From the NCBI RefSeq assembly GCF_040448305.1, contig NZ_CP148752.1, forward strand, positions 4,278,001 through 4,342,000: a stretch of 64,000 nucleotides of DNA, written 5' to 3'. The stretch's first letter is position 1. Each line of letters starts with the position of its first letter. The notes beneath the pieces are model-generated. The model saw only the letters and a list, made by a program, of their open reading frames with translations, did no database searches and had not been told where the DNA came from. Below are positions 8,533-16,818 of the stretch, in pieces. Made by a program: the position numbers and the translations under genes. This DNA is from Pseudomonas fluorescens. GTDB taxonomy: Bacteria; Pseudomonadota; Gammaproteobacteria; Pseudomonadales; Pseudomonadaceae.

Positions 8533-9453
8533 TCAGTTCTGACTGTAGCGCTTGCGATAAGCACCCGGTGACACACCAAAGCGCGATTTGAAGGCCGACG
8601 AGAAGTAGCTCGAATCCGAGAAGCCCCACGCATAACACAGCGCCGAAAGCTTCTGCTCGACATCGGCCCGGCGCAGGTTTTCGGCGCAAAAATCCAGGCG
8701 GCGGTGCTTGATGTATTGCGCCACCACCAGGCCGCGCTTGGAGAACATCCGGTACAGGCCGCGCACGGAAATCCCGACTTCACGGGCAATCAGCTCGGGG
8801 CACAGTTCTTCGTCGCTCAGGTGCGCGTCGATGAAGGCGATGATTTTGCGAAATTGCCGCTCATGGGCGTCCGCACCGCAGTCGCGGGCGCTGATGCCCG
8901 GCAGCAACAGGCTGGCCAGGGCATCGAGCACGGCCTCGCTTTCCTGCATGTCCAGCCCGTCCTGCTGGCGAGTGTCCAGCACCAGCTTGTTGGCCATCGC
9001 CGCCAGGGGGCTGCCGGCCGCGATGCGCGTGGCGCAGTTGACGGCATTGAAGTGCGAACCGCGCTCGACCACCTGGCGCGGCAAAATCAGCGACAGCTGT
9101 CGGCAATCGTCGTTGTAGATCATGTCGCTCGGACGGCTGGCGTCGATCAGGGCGATGTCGCCACAGCCCAGTTGCGCGCGGTTGTCGCCCTGCTCCAGCT
9201 GCGAGCTGCCGCGCATCTGGAACACCGCGTAGTAGTGGCCGTCGCTGCTGGTGCTGACGTCCTTGCTGGTGCGGTACAAATGCACGTGCGCCATGTCGAC
9301 CACACTGAGGTTGATCGCACCGCTGCGAAATTCCGCCAGTTCGCCATAGAAATCGGTGTCCAGCGCCCGGGCATCGAATCGCCCACAGGCCTGGTTCACC
9401 TGGCTCAACCAACTTTCGAACGCCTCGTTGCGCACCGTCGATGCTGTAATCAT
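8533..9453 (-). CDS. AraC-family regulator with AraC-binding-like N-domain
   Basis: 306 residues from the ATG at 9453, preceded by gtgagg; an upstream in-frame ATG at 9534 directly behind aaggaggag would add 27 low-complexity residues. The N-terminal two-thirds resembles the sensing domain of FeaR/BenR-like activators of aromatic catabolism (ESWLSQVNQACGRFDARALD, then YAVFQMRGSSQLEQGD). The C-terminal double HTH (about 210-300) has LIAREVGISVRGLYRMFSKR and AWGFSDSSYFSSAFKSRFGV. It lies directly downstream of iacF on the same strand, so it probably controls the iac operon or the nearby amine dehydrogenase genes. The known P. putida 1290 regulator IacR is of the MarR type, so this would be a different solution. 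Confidence 0.88.
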   Translation of the reverse strand: MITASTVRNEAFESWLSQVNQACGRFDARALDTDFYGELAEFRSGAINLSVVDMAHVHLYRTSKDVSTSSDGHYYAVFQMRGSSQLEQGDNRAQLGCGDIALIDASRPSDMIYNDDCRQLSLILPRQVVERGSHFNAVNCATRIAAGSPLAAMANKLVLDTRQQDGLDMQESEAVLDALASLLLPGISARDCGADAHERQFRKIIAFIDAHLSDEELCPELIAREVGISVRGLYRMFSKRGLVVAQYIKHRRLDFCAENLRRADVEQKLSALCYAWGFSDSSYFSSAFKSRFGVSPGAYRKRYSQN

Positions 9454-9603
9454 GTCCGCAAGCCTCACGTTTTTGTTGTTATTTTTCGACCGCTTCATCG
9501 AGCGGTTCGTCAAAACGGTTATTTCTGTAGCCATCTCCTCCTTCGACGGCCGCCGGGCGCCCATTCAACAGGCTCCGGCCCAAGCTTTCCAGTCGACTTT
9601 CGG

Positions 9604-10554
9604 TTAAAGGTCCAATACCAGACGAGCGGAAAGCGCCCGTGATACACAGGCGCAAATCTGCTTGTTGGAGGCCTTTTCCTTGTTCGACAGACAGTTGTCG
9701 CGGTGCTCCGGTAAACCGTCCAGCACCTCGACGATGCAGGTGCCGCAGATACCTTCGCGGCACTCGGTGTCGATGTCGCAACCATGGGCCTGCAACACAT
9801 CGACCAGGCTGGTGTTGGCCGGCACTTGCAACACCACGCCGGAACTGGCCAGTTCGACTTCGAACGTACCCGCCGGGGCGCTGTTGGCGGCCGGGTCTGC
9901 GGCGAAGTGCTCCAGGTGAATGGCATCGTCCGAGCGACTGCGGGACGCCACTTCCACCACTTTGTTCATGAACGGCGCCGGGCCGCAGGTGTAGACATGG
10001 GCGGCGCTGCCGGCACGCTCCAGGCATTCGCTCAACGCTGCGTCGAGATCCGCGGGTTCCACGCCGTAGTGAAACTCCACTGATTCAGCAAAGTTCGTCG
10101 CCAACAGTTCGGTAAACGCAGCGTACTGCGCCGAGCGGGCGAAGTAGTGCAAGCGATACGGCTGGCCGCTTCCAGCCAATTTGTAGGCCATGCTCAGCAG
10201 CGGCGTGACACCGATACCGGCGGCGAACAGCACGTGTTCACTGGCCGTTTCATCGAGACGGAACAGGTTGCGCGGCGCACCCATTTCCAGCTCCATGCCC
10301 TCTTCCACTTGCTCGTGCAGCGCGAGCGAGCCACCGCGCGACTGCGCTTCTTTCTTCACCGCCACCAGGTAGGCGCGGCGATCCTGTGGCGGGCTGCACA
10401 GCGAATACTGGCGGGTCACCCCGGTCGGCCCGGTGAGGTCGACGTGGGCACCCGGTTCATAGGTGTCGAGCGGCTGGCCGTCACTGCGCACGAGGCGAAA
10501 GGAACGGATATCCAGCGCTTCGTCGACGATCCTTTCGATCTTCACCTTCATCAT
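9604..10554 (-). CDS. iacF: Oxygenase reductase component IacF (FNR plus 2Fe-2S)
   Basis: 316 residues from the ATG at 10554, which has aggtga six bases upstream. Order of domains: flavin/NAD-binding ferredoxin reductase (about 1-215, with RQYSLCSPP for flavin, GIGVTPLLSMAY and YTCGPAPFM for NAD) and a C-terminal plant-type 2Fe-2S ferredoxin with CREGICGTC and a fourth cysteine in DNCLSNKEK. This vanillate-demethylase-reductase layout passes electrons from NAD(P)H to a Rieske oxygenase, here IacCD. It is the last gene of the minus-strand iac run, separated from iacE by a REPIN. Confidence 0.9.
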   Translation of the reverse strand: MMKVKIERIVDEALDIRSFRLVRSDGQPLDTYEPGAHVDLTGPTGVTRQYSLCSPPQDRRAYLVAVKKEAQSRGGSLALHEQVEEGMELEMGAPRNLFRLDETASEHVLFAAGIGVTPLLSMAYKLAGSGQPYRLHYFARSAQYAAFTELLATNFAESVEFHYGVEPADLDAALSECLERAGSAAHVYTCGPAPFMNKVVEVASRSRSDDAIHLEHFAADPAANSAPAGTFEVELASSGVVLQVPANTSLVDVLQAHGCDIDTECREGICGTCIVEVLDGLPEHRDNCLSNKEKASNKQICACVSRALSARLVLDL

Positions 10555-10605
10555 TGCATCACCTGAATACACTTGTTTTGATTTAGCACTACGGCTTGGT
10601 TACAC

Positions 10606-10693
10606 CTTGTAGGAGCGAGCCTGCTCGCGATGGAGTGTCAGTCGACATCGATTCAGCTGATACACCATCGCGAGCAGGCTCGCTCCTACAAGG
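10606..10693. repeat. REPIN between iacE and iacF
   Basis: Two REPs in inverted orientation with a spacer containing gtcgacatcgattcagctgat. It sits inside the presumed iac operon and could form a stable hairpin in the transcript between iacE and iacF. Confidence 0.88.
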
Positions 10694-10727
10694 ATCATTC
10701 CCCGGCCATAACATTGGGTTGGCGCGC

Positions 10728-11468
10728 TCAGCGCATGAACAAGCCGCCATTGACGTCCAGGCACGCGCCGGTCACGGAGGTCGCGTTATCGGCGATCAGC
10801 AGCAACACGCTGTCGGCGATGAACGCTGGATCACCGAGGGTGCCGGCCGGGATCATCTTCAGGATCTGTTCCAGACGTTCCGGAGCCACGGTTTCGCGTA
10901 CCACTGGCAAGTCCAGCGGACCTGGCGAAATGCTGTTGACCGTCACGCCTTGGGGTGCCAGTTCACGGGCGAAGACCTTGGTCAGGGTCGCCACGCCACC
11001 CTTGGCCGCCGCGTAGTGCGCGCCGGTGGCGGTGCCGCCGTTCTGTCCGGCCAGGGACGCAATGTTGACGATGCGTCCGAAGCCGCGCTCGGCGAAATGC
11101 GCGCCGAACACCTGGCAGGCAACAAAGGTGCCGCGCAGGTTGATCGCCATCGACTCGTCGAACTCTTCCGGCGTGATGTCCATCAGCGCCGCGACTTTCG
11201 ACACACCGGCGTTGTTCACCAGAATGTCGGTGCCACCCCACTGCTCAGTGAGCAGATCGCGGGCACGCTGGAAGTCGGCCTTGCTACGCACATCCAGCTC
11301 GATGGCCATAGCGCTGGCGCCGCTGCCATCGAGTTCCAAAGCCAGTTGCTGCACGCCATCGAGGCGCACATCGGCCAGGCCGACGCGATAACCTGCCGCG
11401 TGCAGACGGCGGGCAATGCACTCGCCCAGTCCGCGCGAGGCACCCGTTACGAGGGCTACTCGACTCAT
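10728..11468 (-). CDS. iacE: Short-chain dehydrogenase/reductase IacE
   Basis: 246-residue classical SDR. The NAD(P) motif is VTGASRGLG near residue 8, then NNAGVS, the catalytic YAAAK (Tyr-xxx-Lys) after IVNIASLAGQNG, and the PG motif in SPGPLDLPV. In the iac pathway IacE acts on the early oxidised indole-acetate intermediate (2-oxindole-3-acetate to the dioxindole, as reported in the literature). It follows iacD by 10 bp on the same strand. Confidence 0.9.
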   Translation of the reverse strand: MSRVALVTGASRGLGECIARRLHAAGYRVGLADVRLDGVQQLALELDGSGASAMAIELDVRSKADFQRARDLLTEQWGGTDILVNNAGVSKVAALMDITPEEFDESMAINLRGTFVACQVFGAHFAERGFGRIVNIASLAGQNGGTATGAHYAAAKGGVATLTKVFARELAPQGVTVNSISPGPLDLPVVRETVAPERLEQILKMIPAGTLGDPAFIADSVLLLIADNATSVTGACLDVNGGLFMR

Positions 11469-11478
11469 GATGTTGCCC

Positions 11479-11979
11479 TCACAAAAGGAAGCCGAGCGCG
11501 CTCAGGCTGTCGGTGGAGTTGATCAGGCGCACCACTTTGCGCTCCAGGGTCGGCACGCCGTCGGTGAAGCGGATACGGTGGTTCAGGTCGGCCACAAATG
11601 GCGTGTGTACGCCGCGCTTGTAGGCGTACAGCAGTTGCGCCGAGTTGACTTCGACGATGTCGCCGGCCGCTTCCACCAGGCGGAAACGCGAGATCGTGCG
11701 GATGGTTTTCGCTGCATCCACTGCCGACGGCGAGTAGCCGGCGGTCAGGCGTTCGATGCGCAGGTCACGCATGCGCGCATCGTCGTAGGCGTAGTTCAGG
11801 GTCGCCTCGAAGTCCTCGGTGTCCGGGTCGATCGGCACGATGTACTTGCCGCTTTCGCTCCACAGGGTCGCCCATTCGGCGTAGTGCTTGTGGTCGAGCA
11901 GTTCGGCTTCGCGCCAGATGAACTCGATGGCCTGGGCCAAGGGACCTGCAAAACCGTTCAGGGTGTCGTGATTGCTCAT
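11479..11979 (-). CDS. iacD: Rieske dioxygenase small (beta) subunit IacD
   Basis: 166 residues from the ATG at 11979, whose ATGA overlaps the iacC stop; this start also has gaaggatgatgag upstream. It is a ring-hydroxylating dioxygenase beta subunit of the NTF2-like fold: FIWREAELLDHKHYAEWATL, WSESGKYIVPIDP, then SRFRLVEAAGDIVEVNS. Beta subunits give structure to the alpha-beta hexamer. The tight overlap with iacC and the downstream iacE and iacF genes fit the iac order. Confidence 0.92.
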   Translation of the reverse strand: MSNHDTLNGFAGPLAQAIEFIWREAELLDHKHYAEWATLWSESGKYIVPIDPDTEDFEATLNYAYDDARMRDLRIERLTAGYSPSAVDAAKTIRTISRFRLVEAAGDIVEVNSAQLLYAYKRGVHTPFVADLNHRIRFTDGVPTLERKVVRLINSTDSLSALGFLL

Positions 11980-13259
11980 TGGCTCATCATCCTTCTCCAC
12001 ATGTCGTAGGCACCGCGCATACCGCCTTCGTCGGTGGCGTGGCTGACCTTGTCGCCGTTTTCAGCAGTGATTTCGCGGTTCAGGCCGCGGTTGACCAGGA
12101 TTGGCGCATCGACGCCGGCGTACGAGCCGCGTTGCACGCGATCCCAAGCCTCGGCATCGTCAGGGCTGCCGAAACCGAACGGGCCCTGGAAGTGTTCGTG
12201 GATGCGCATGCGTTCGCGGTTGGCGATTTCCGGGCCGCCGTCCATGCCGAGGGCGACGTGGCGGATCTCGGTTTCGGTGACCGACACCGGGCGCAGCACG
12301 CGGAAGAACGACATCGACATCGCCACATTCGGGAACAGGTTCAGGTTGAAACCGGCGCCGTGCAGCGAGCGCACGATGCGACGGACCTGATCGGCCGGCA
12401 GGGTTTTCGACAGTTCTTCAGTCACATGGGCGAAGCGCTCCTGCAACTGTTCGGTGCCGTCGTCATGATCGAGGTCGACGTGCTCCGGCACCATCACCAT
12501 CACGCTGTGGCCGTTGCCCAGGGAGTGGGTCACGGCTTGTTCGTCGGTCATGAACGAGAGCATTTCCGAGGTTTCTTCATCCACCGACGACATGAACGAC
12601 TTGTGCACGATCGGGAAGTGGTAACCATCGGTGGTGTTTTCCAGCTGGATCTTCCAGTTGCCCTTGAAGCTGAACTTGTGTTCGCCCTGGGTCTTGATCG
12701 GGTAACCGGCGCCCTGCTTCATGAACAGGTCCATCCAGTGCTTGGCGCCGCCGAGGAAGTCTTCCAGCGGTTCGATCTCGTCGTTGTAGCTGGCGAACAC
12801 CATGCCGGCGTAGCTTTCGACGCGCAGGCTGGTCAGCGGCAGTTCGGATTTCTCCAGGATGCCTTCGTAGCCATCCGGATACGGCAGCGCACGCAGCTTG
12901 CCATCCAGGCCATAGGACCAGCTGTGGTACGGGCAAGTGAAACCGGTGGCGTTGCCCTTGTGCTTCTCGCACACGGTGGCGCCACGGTGCCGACAACGGT
13001 TTTCCAGCACGTTGATGTTGTTCTTCTTGTCGCGCACGACAATCACCGGGCGACGGCCGATGGTGGCGGTCTTGAAGTCGCCGCTATTGCGCACTTCGCT
13101 TTCGTGGGCAACCCACACCCAGGTGCGGTAGAAAATCTTGTCCAGCTCGGCTTCGAACAGCGCCGGGTCGTTGTACAGCGAGACGTCGACGCGGTCATGC
13201 TGAACCAGGTCTTCGGGGCTTTTCGACGTTGCGATCAGCTGATATTCATGAGTGCTCAT
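11976..13259 (-). CDS. iacC: Rieske dioxygenase large (alpha) subunit IacC
   Basis: 427 residues. The Rieske 2Fe-2S ligands are in CRHRGATVCE (Cys-x-His) and FTCPYHSW (Cys-x-x-His) near residues 86-110. The mononuclear iron site is in TDGYHFPIVHKSF (His-x4-His). It is the terminal oxygenase of the pathway and, with IacD and IacF, should insert dioxygen into the oxidised indole-acetate ring on the way to catechol. The gene order iacA-B-I-H-C-D-E-F supports this call over benzoate or anthranilate dioxygenases. Confidence 0.93.
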   Translation of the reverse strand: MSTHEYQLIATSKSPEDLVQHDRVDVSLYNDPALFEAELDKIFYRTWVWVAHESEVRNSGDFKTATIGRRPVIVVRDKKNNINVLENRCRHRGATVCEKHKGNATGFTCPYHSWSYGLDGKLRALPYPDGYEGILEKSELPLTSLRVESYAGMVFASYNDEIEPLEDFLGGAKHWMDLFMKQGAGYPIKTQGEHKFSFKGNWKIQLENTTDGYHFPIVHKSFMSSVDEETSEMLSFMTDEQAVTHSLGNGHSVMVMVPEHVDLDHDDGTEQLQERFAHVTEELSKTLPADQVRRIVRSLHGAGFNLNLFPNVAMSMSFFRVLRPVSVTETEIRHVALGMDGGPEIANRERMRIHEHFQGPFGFGSPDDAEAWDRVQRGSYAGVDAPILVNRGLNREITAENGDKVSHATDEGGMRGAYDMWRRMMSQ

Positions 13260-13282
13260 GCGGTTCTCCTCATGGCTTCTTT

Positions 13283-14431
13283 TTATGATTTTGATTTAGA
13301 GCCAAGCCGTTCACCGGCCATGCTCTGTTGCAGTTGCGCGCCGAAGGCGCAGACCAGTTCGTCCTGACCTTTGCGCCCAACGATTTGCAAGCCAACCTTC
13401 AGCCCACCGCAGTCGAGTTCCACCGGAACCGTCAGGGCCGCGTGGCCGCTGAGGTTGAAAGGCCGAACCAGCGGAGTCATGCCGGCCACCGCTTTGCTGC
13501 CGGCGCGGGCCTCGCTGAGGGTCGGCGGCAGGGTCGGCATCGTCGGCAGCAGTAACACCGCAAAGTCTTCCAGCGCCGCGTCCACTTGTTGGGTGAACGC
13601 TGTGCGCACGGCTTCGGCCTCGGCCAGGTCTTGGCGCGTGGTGCGGCTGGCCGCCAGCAAACGTGTTTCCACATCGGCGCCGATCAGGCCCTTGCCGGTC
13701 AGGTGGCCGAACGCCGCCCAGTTTTCGAAATTGATCACGGTCAGGCCGGCGGCGAACGCCGCTTCGAATTCGCTCAGGTGCAGGTTGCTGCGACGCCATC
13801 CGGCGCGGTCGGCGGCGGCACCCAGGCTGGCTTGCAGGTGCGAATCGCAGGCCACCTCGAGAAAGCCGACCCTGGCGCCATCGCTTGGCAGGCCTTGAGC
13901 GGTAAAGCCCGGGCAGATCACCTGCATCGCGGCAATCAGGTCGTCCATGCTTTTGGCGAACGGCCCGACGCAATCGAGGCTGGATTCCAGCGGATGGGCG
14001 CCGACACGGCTGACGCGACCATAAGTCGGCTTGAGCCCGGCAATGCCACAGCACGCCGCCGGCACCCGCACCGAACCACCGGTGTCGGTGCCGATGGCGA
14101 TGTCCGCCAAGCCTGCCGCGACCGCCGAAGCCGAACCGCTGGACGAGCCGCCAGGAACACGGTCCGGCGCTTGTGGGTTGATCGGTGTACCGGTCCAGTC
14201 GTTGATGCCGGTCACGCCGAACGCCAGTTCATGCAGGTTGGTCTTGCCGACGATCTGCCAGCCAGCGTCGAGGATCGCATCGACCACTTCGGCGTTTTTC
14301 GTCGCCGCCGGTGCATCGGCGAAGGCACGGCTGCCCGAACGGGTCGGATGGCCGGCGATGTCGATGGAGTCTTTGATCGCAACCCGTTTGCCGTTGCCAC
14401 CGAGGAGGAATTCGCTGATGAAAGTACTCAT
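13283..14431 (-). CDS. iacH: Amidase-signature hydrolase IacH
   Basis: 382 residues from the ATG at 14431, which overlaps the iacI stop (ATGA). The amidase signature triad is visible: lysine in RVAIKDSIDIAG, cis-serine and serine in PGGSSSGSASAVAAG followed by IGTDTGGSVRVPAACCG. The C-terminal part ends with VPVELDCGGLKVGLQIVG. It resembles GatA/amidase enzymes but lies inside the iac operon, so it is IacH, an auxiliary enzyme presumed to hydrolyse an amide or lactam intermediate. A longer frame from 14593 would run into iacI and is not used. Confidence 0.92.
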   Translation of the reverse strand: MSTFISEFLLGGNGKRVAIKDSIDIAGHPTRSGSRAFADAPAATKNAEVVDAILDAGWQIVGKTNLHELAFGVTGINDWTGTPINPQAPDRVPGGSSSGSASAVAAGLADIAIGTDTGGSVRVPAACCGIAGLKPTYGRVSRVGAHPLESSLDCVGPFAKSMDDLIAAMQVICPGFTAQGLPSDGARVGFLEVACDSHLQASLGAAADRAGWRRSNLHLSEFEAAFAAGLTVINFENWAAFGHLTGKGLIGADVETRLLAASRTTRQDLAEAEAVRTAFTQQVDAALEDFAVLLLPTMPTLPPTLSEARAGSKAVAGMTPLVRPFNLSGHAALTVPVELDCGGLKVGLQIVGRKGQDELVCAFGAQLQQSMAGERLGSKSKS

Positions 14432-14913
14432 GCGCCCGCTCCCAAGGTGAATAGCTCCGTATTGAACAGACGTTGCGTACGGAAATGCGCGATCAGCCAG
14501 ACGCCGTCGACACAGCGAAAATCGATGTTCAGCCGCGTGCCGAACAGCTCGTTGCGGCCATCGGCGTAAGTCGAGATCTGCTGCATGATCCACTGCCCCT
14601 GCGCCGCCTTGCCGTCGACCATGATCGACTCGCTGGTGAGGTAATGCAGGTTCAGCTTGAAGTGGTCGGACGGCGGCAGATAACCGCCGACAAACGCCGC
14701 CACCGCTTCACGCCCCTGGTGTTGACCAAAGGTCTGTGCGGTCTGGGTGCCGAGGCCTTCCCAGATCGCATCTTCGGTGAACAGTTGCGCCAACTGGCTC
14801 AGATGAATCGCCGCCCGCGGCACGTCGCACAGGTCCATGTAGCGCGCCATCAAACGGCGAACTGCACTTTCCCCTTCGAGCGTCGCCAGACGCTGCAGCA
14901 AGGCCTCGTTCAT
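14428..14913 (-). CDS. iacI: SnoaL-like protein IacI
   Basis: 161 residues of the SnoaL/NTF2-like fold: LATLEGESAVRRLMARYMDL, LFTEDAIWEG, HLHYLTSE-like NLHYLTSESIMVDGKAA and the C-terminal VDGVWLIAHFRTQRLF. Such cone-shaped folds act as hydrolases, isomerases or hydratases. In iac clusters this position is iacI. It starts 4 bp after the iacB stop and overlaps iacH by 4 bp, so it is translated as part of the operon. Confidence 0.88.
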   Translation of the reverse strand: MNEALLQRLATLEGESAVRRLMARYMDLCDVPRAAIHLSQLAQLFTEDAIWEGLGTQTAQTFGQHQGREAVAAFVGGYLPPSDHFKLNLHYLTSESIMVDGKAAQGQWIMQQISTYADGRNELFGTRLNIDFRCVDGVWLIAHFRTQRLFNTELFTLGAGA

Positions 14914-14916
14914 GGC

Positions 14917-15288
14917 TTACACCTTGGCCGCATCAGGAATGGTCAACGGGCGACCGATGCGCGCTTCGATCTTCGCGTAGCGCCACAGGCTGTACTGGCC
15001 GACCGGCGTGGTGCGGAACAGGTTGCAGGCGTCGATCACCGACTGGTGGCAGTCGACGTCGGCCATGATGTACACGGTCCAGGGCGAGGTGGTGGACGGG
15101 CCGACCATCAGGCGGTCGTCATCCATCGCACCGAGCACGGTGATGCCGGGCATGGCACCGAGATCGCCCATCATCTGGCTGAAGCCTTTCCACACGCTCA
15201 GGCCTTCGCCGGTGGGCAGGTCGAAAAAGTTCTGGGTGATGCCAATGCAGAAGACGACGCGCAACGGCTCTTGGGTGGTTTGCGACAT
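14917..15288 (-). CDS. iacB: IacB, small protein of the auxin-degradation operon
   Basis: 123 residues from the ATG at 15288, with aaggaa about seven bases upstream. It has no classical motif that I can name. The pattern LRVVFCIGITQNFFDLPTGE, then PWTVYIMADVDCHQ and a C-terminal YSLWRYAKIEARIGRPL suggests a small alpha-beta (ferredoxin-like) fold, and it matches my memory of IacB. Its role in indole-acetate breakdown is not established. Position between iacA and iacI is the main support. Confidence 0.82.
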   Translation of the reverse strand: MSQTTQEPLRVVFCIGITQNFFDLPTGEGLSVWKGFSQMMGDLGAMPGITVLGAMDDDRLMVGPSTTSPWTVYIMADVDCHQSVIDACNLFRTTPVGQYSLWRYAKIEARIGRPLTIPDAAKV

Positions 15289-15319
15289 GGGTGCGATTCC
15301 TTGAAAAAGTAATGGGGAT

Positions 15320-16483
15320 TCAGATGTAGCCCGGAAACGGCGAGACGCCGAGGAACACCGAGCCGGCGCCGTCATACAGGCCTTCGCTGAGGAAGGCGTG
15401 CTGGGTCACCACCATCGAATCGCGCAGATAGCGCTGAAGCGGATGGCGCAGGTAAATAGCGGTGGTGCCGGCCAGGCTGTAGGCGCTCTGCACCACCTCG
15501 GCACCGGCCTGGGACACGTGAATGGCCGACAGGCGCAACAGGCTGGTTTGCTCCGGCGTGACCGGGTTGCCGGCCAGGATCGAGTTCCACACCTGTTCGG
15601 TGGCGTTGTAGAAAAAACCGCGGGCGGCGCTGAGCTTGGCTTCAGCCTTGGCGATCTCGATGCGCACGTAAGCGCGGTCGGACAATTTCGGTGCGCCGGT
15701 GATGCCGCTGCCGCCAGCCATGCGGCTGATTTCGTCCAGTGCGGCACGGGCCAGGCCGAGGTTGACCACCGCCAACACTTGCGCGGCGTAGGCGATCGAC
15801 GGGTAGTGGAACAGCGGTTCTTCGATGGTCGCGGCACCGCCACGGATGAATGTCCAGCGCTCCTCAACGCGTTTATCGCTCACTCGCAGGTCATGACTGC
15901 CAGTGCCCTTGAGGCCGACCACTTCCCAGTTCTCGACGATGTCTACCTGCTCCGGGCGAAATACTGCCGTGCGCGGCTTGCCGCCAGCGGCGCCGATGCC
16001 AACGCCCAACAGGTCTGCGCCTTTGCAGCCGCTGGCGAATTTCCAGGTGCCGTTGACCTTATAACCGCCCTCTACAGCCTCGGCTGGTTGCAACGGGAAC
16101 AAGCCACCGGCGAACACCAGGTCAGGGCTATCGGCGTAGAGTTCAGCCAGGGTTTCGCGAGGCAACGCTGCCAGGTAGACACCGGCGCTGCCGAAGCTGG
16201 CCACCCAACCCGCCGAGCCGTCGGCTTCGGAGATGCGCTCGATCATTTGCAGGAACAGCGAAGGTGCCAGGGCGTCGCCGCCGAAGCATTTCGGCGTGGC
16301 GGCGCGGTAGATGCCCACCTGCTTGAAGCGCTCGATCATGTCCCGAGGCACGTGGGAGCCGGCGTCGAATTCTTCGCGGCGTTGGCGGACCTCATCCAGC
16401 ACCTGCTGAAATAGCTGACTCTCGACCATTGGCACGACCGGGGCGGACACAGGGTCTTGTTGCGCGACAGCTGAACGCAGCAT
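15320..16483 (-). CDS. iacA: Indole-3-acetate monooxygenase IacA (acyl-CoA-dehydrogenase fold)
   Basis: 387 residues of the group D flavin monooxygenase type, which uses an acyl-CoA dehydrogenase fold and reduced flavin from a separate reductase. Features: FKQVGIYRAATPKCFGG, ISEADGSAGWVASFGSAG, NGTWKFASGCKGADLL, VVGLKGTGSHDLRV and a C-terminal HAFLSEGLYDGAGSVFLGV. In the iac pathway it adds the first oxygen to indole-3-acetate, with IacG as flavin reductase. It is the first gene of the minus-strand operon and is divergent from the PAS kinase gene across about 335 bp that contain a REPIN and a candidate operator. Confidence 0.92.
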   Translation of the reverse strand: MLRSAVAQQDPVSAPVVPMVESQLFQQVLDEVRQRREEFDAGSHVPRDMIERFKQVGIYRAATPKCFGGDALAPSLFLQMIERISEADGSAGWVASFGSAGVYLAALPRETLAELYADSPDLVFAGGLFPLQPAEAVEGGYKVNGTWKFASGCKGADLLGVGIGAAGGKPRTAVFRPEQVDIVENWEVVGLKGTGSHDLRVSDKRVEERWTFIRGGAATIEEPLFHYPSIAYAAQVLAVVNLGLARAALDEISRMAGGSGITGAPKLSDRAYVRIEIAKAEAKLSAARGFFYNATEQVWNSILAGNPVTPEQTSLLRLSAIHVSQAGAEVVQSAYSLAGTTAIYLRHPLQRYLRDSMVVTQHAFLSEGLYDGAGSVFLGVSPFPGYI

Positions 16484-16528
16484 GGGCTAGTTCTCCGTTT
16501 TGATTATTGTTAGTGGGCTCCGCTGCTC

Positions 16529-16632
16529 CCTGTAGGAGCGAGCCTGCTCGCGAAAATCGTCTGAACAACGCGGTCATTCAGACCGGACGCGTTATCGTTG
16601 ACGTCCATCGCGAGCAGGCTCGCTCCTACAGG
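16529..16632. repeat. REPIN in the iacA-kinase intergenic region
   Basis: Two inverted REPs (tgtaggagcgagcctgctcgcg and complement) around a spacer with gttatcgttgacgtcc. The intergenic region 16484-16818 holds this REPIN and the operator candidate at 16715 and no gene. Confidence 0.88.
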
Positions 16633-16714
16633 TAGTGGTGTGGTTACCCTTGCATTGCGGTCCAGTGTAAAAACCGCGTCCCGGCACAACTATTGGTGCG
16701 TGCAGCCCCCCGAC

Positions 16715-16730
16715 TAAAGAAAACCCCTAG
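16715..16730 (-). promoter_or_regulatory. Second copy of the candidate iac-regulon operator
   Basis: On the minus strand this reads CTAGGGGTTTTCTTTA, differing at only two positions from the element at 7623-7638. It is 89 bp upstream of the kinase start and 232 bp upstream of the iacA start, so it could serve either divergent promoter. Confidence 0.45.
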
Positions 16731-16818
16731 GCCGACACCCCTTACCTCTGAGCGCATCCCGCTGTGCGAGCAGGTATAAAACGCCATACTGCAAATCTCT
16801 GCCGCCAGGGGCCGTGCG

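Noticed and set aside
8533..9564. Longer start for the AraC regulator
   Set aside because: The extra 27-37 residues are low-complexity and not typical of the family; the ATG at 9453 fits better, though the ATG at 9534 remains possible.
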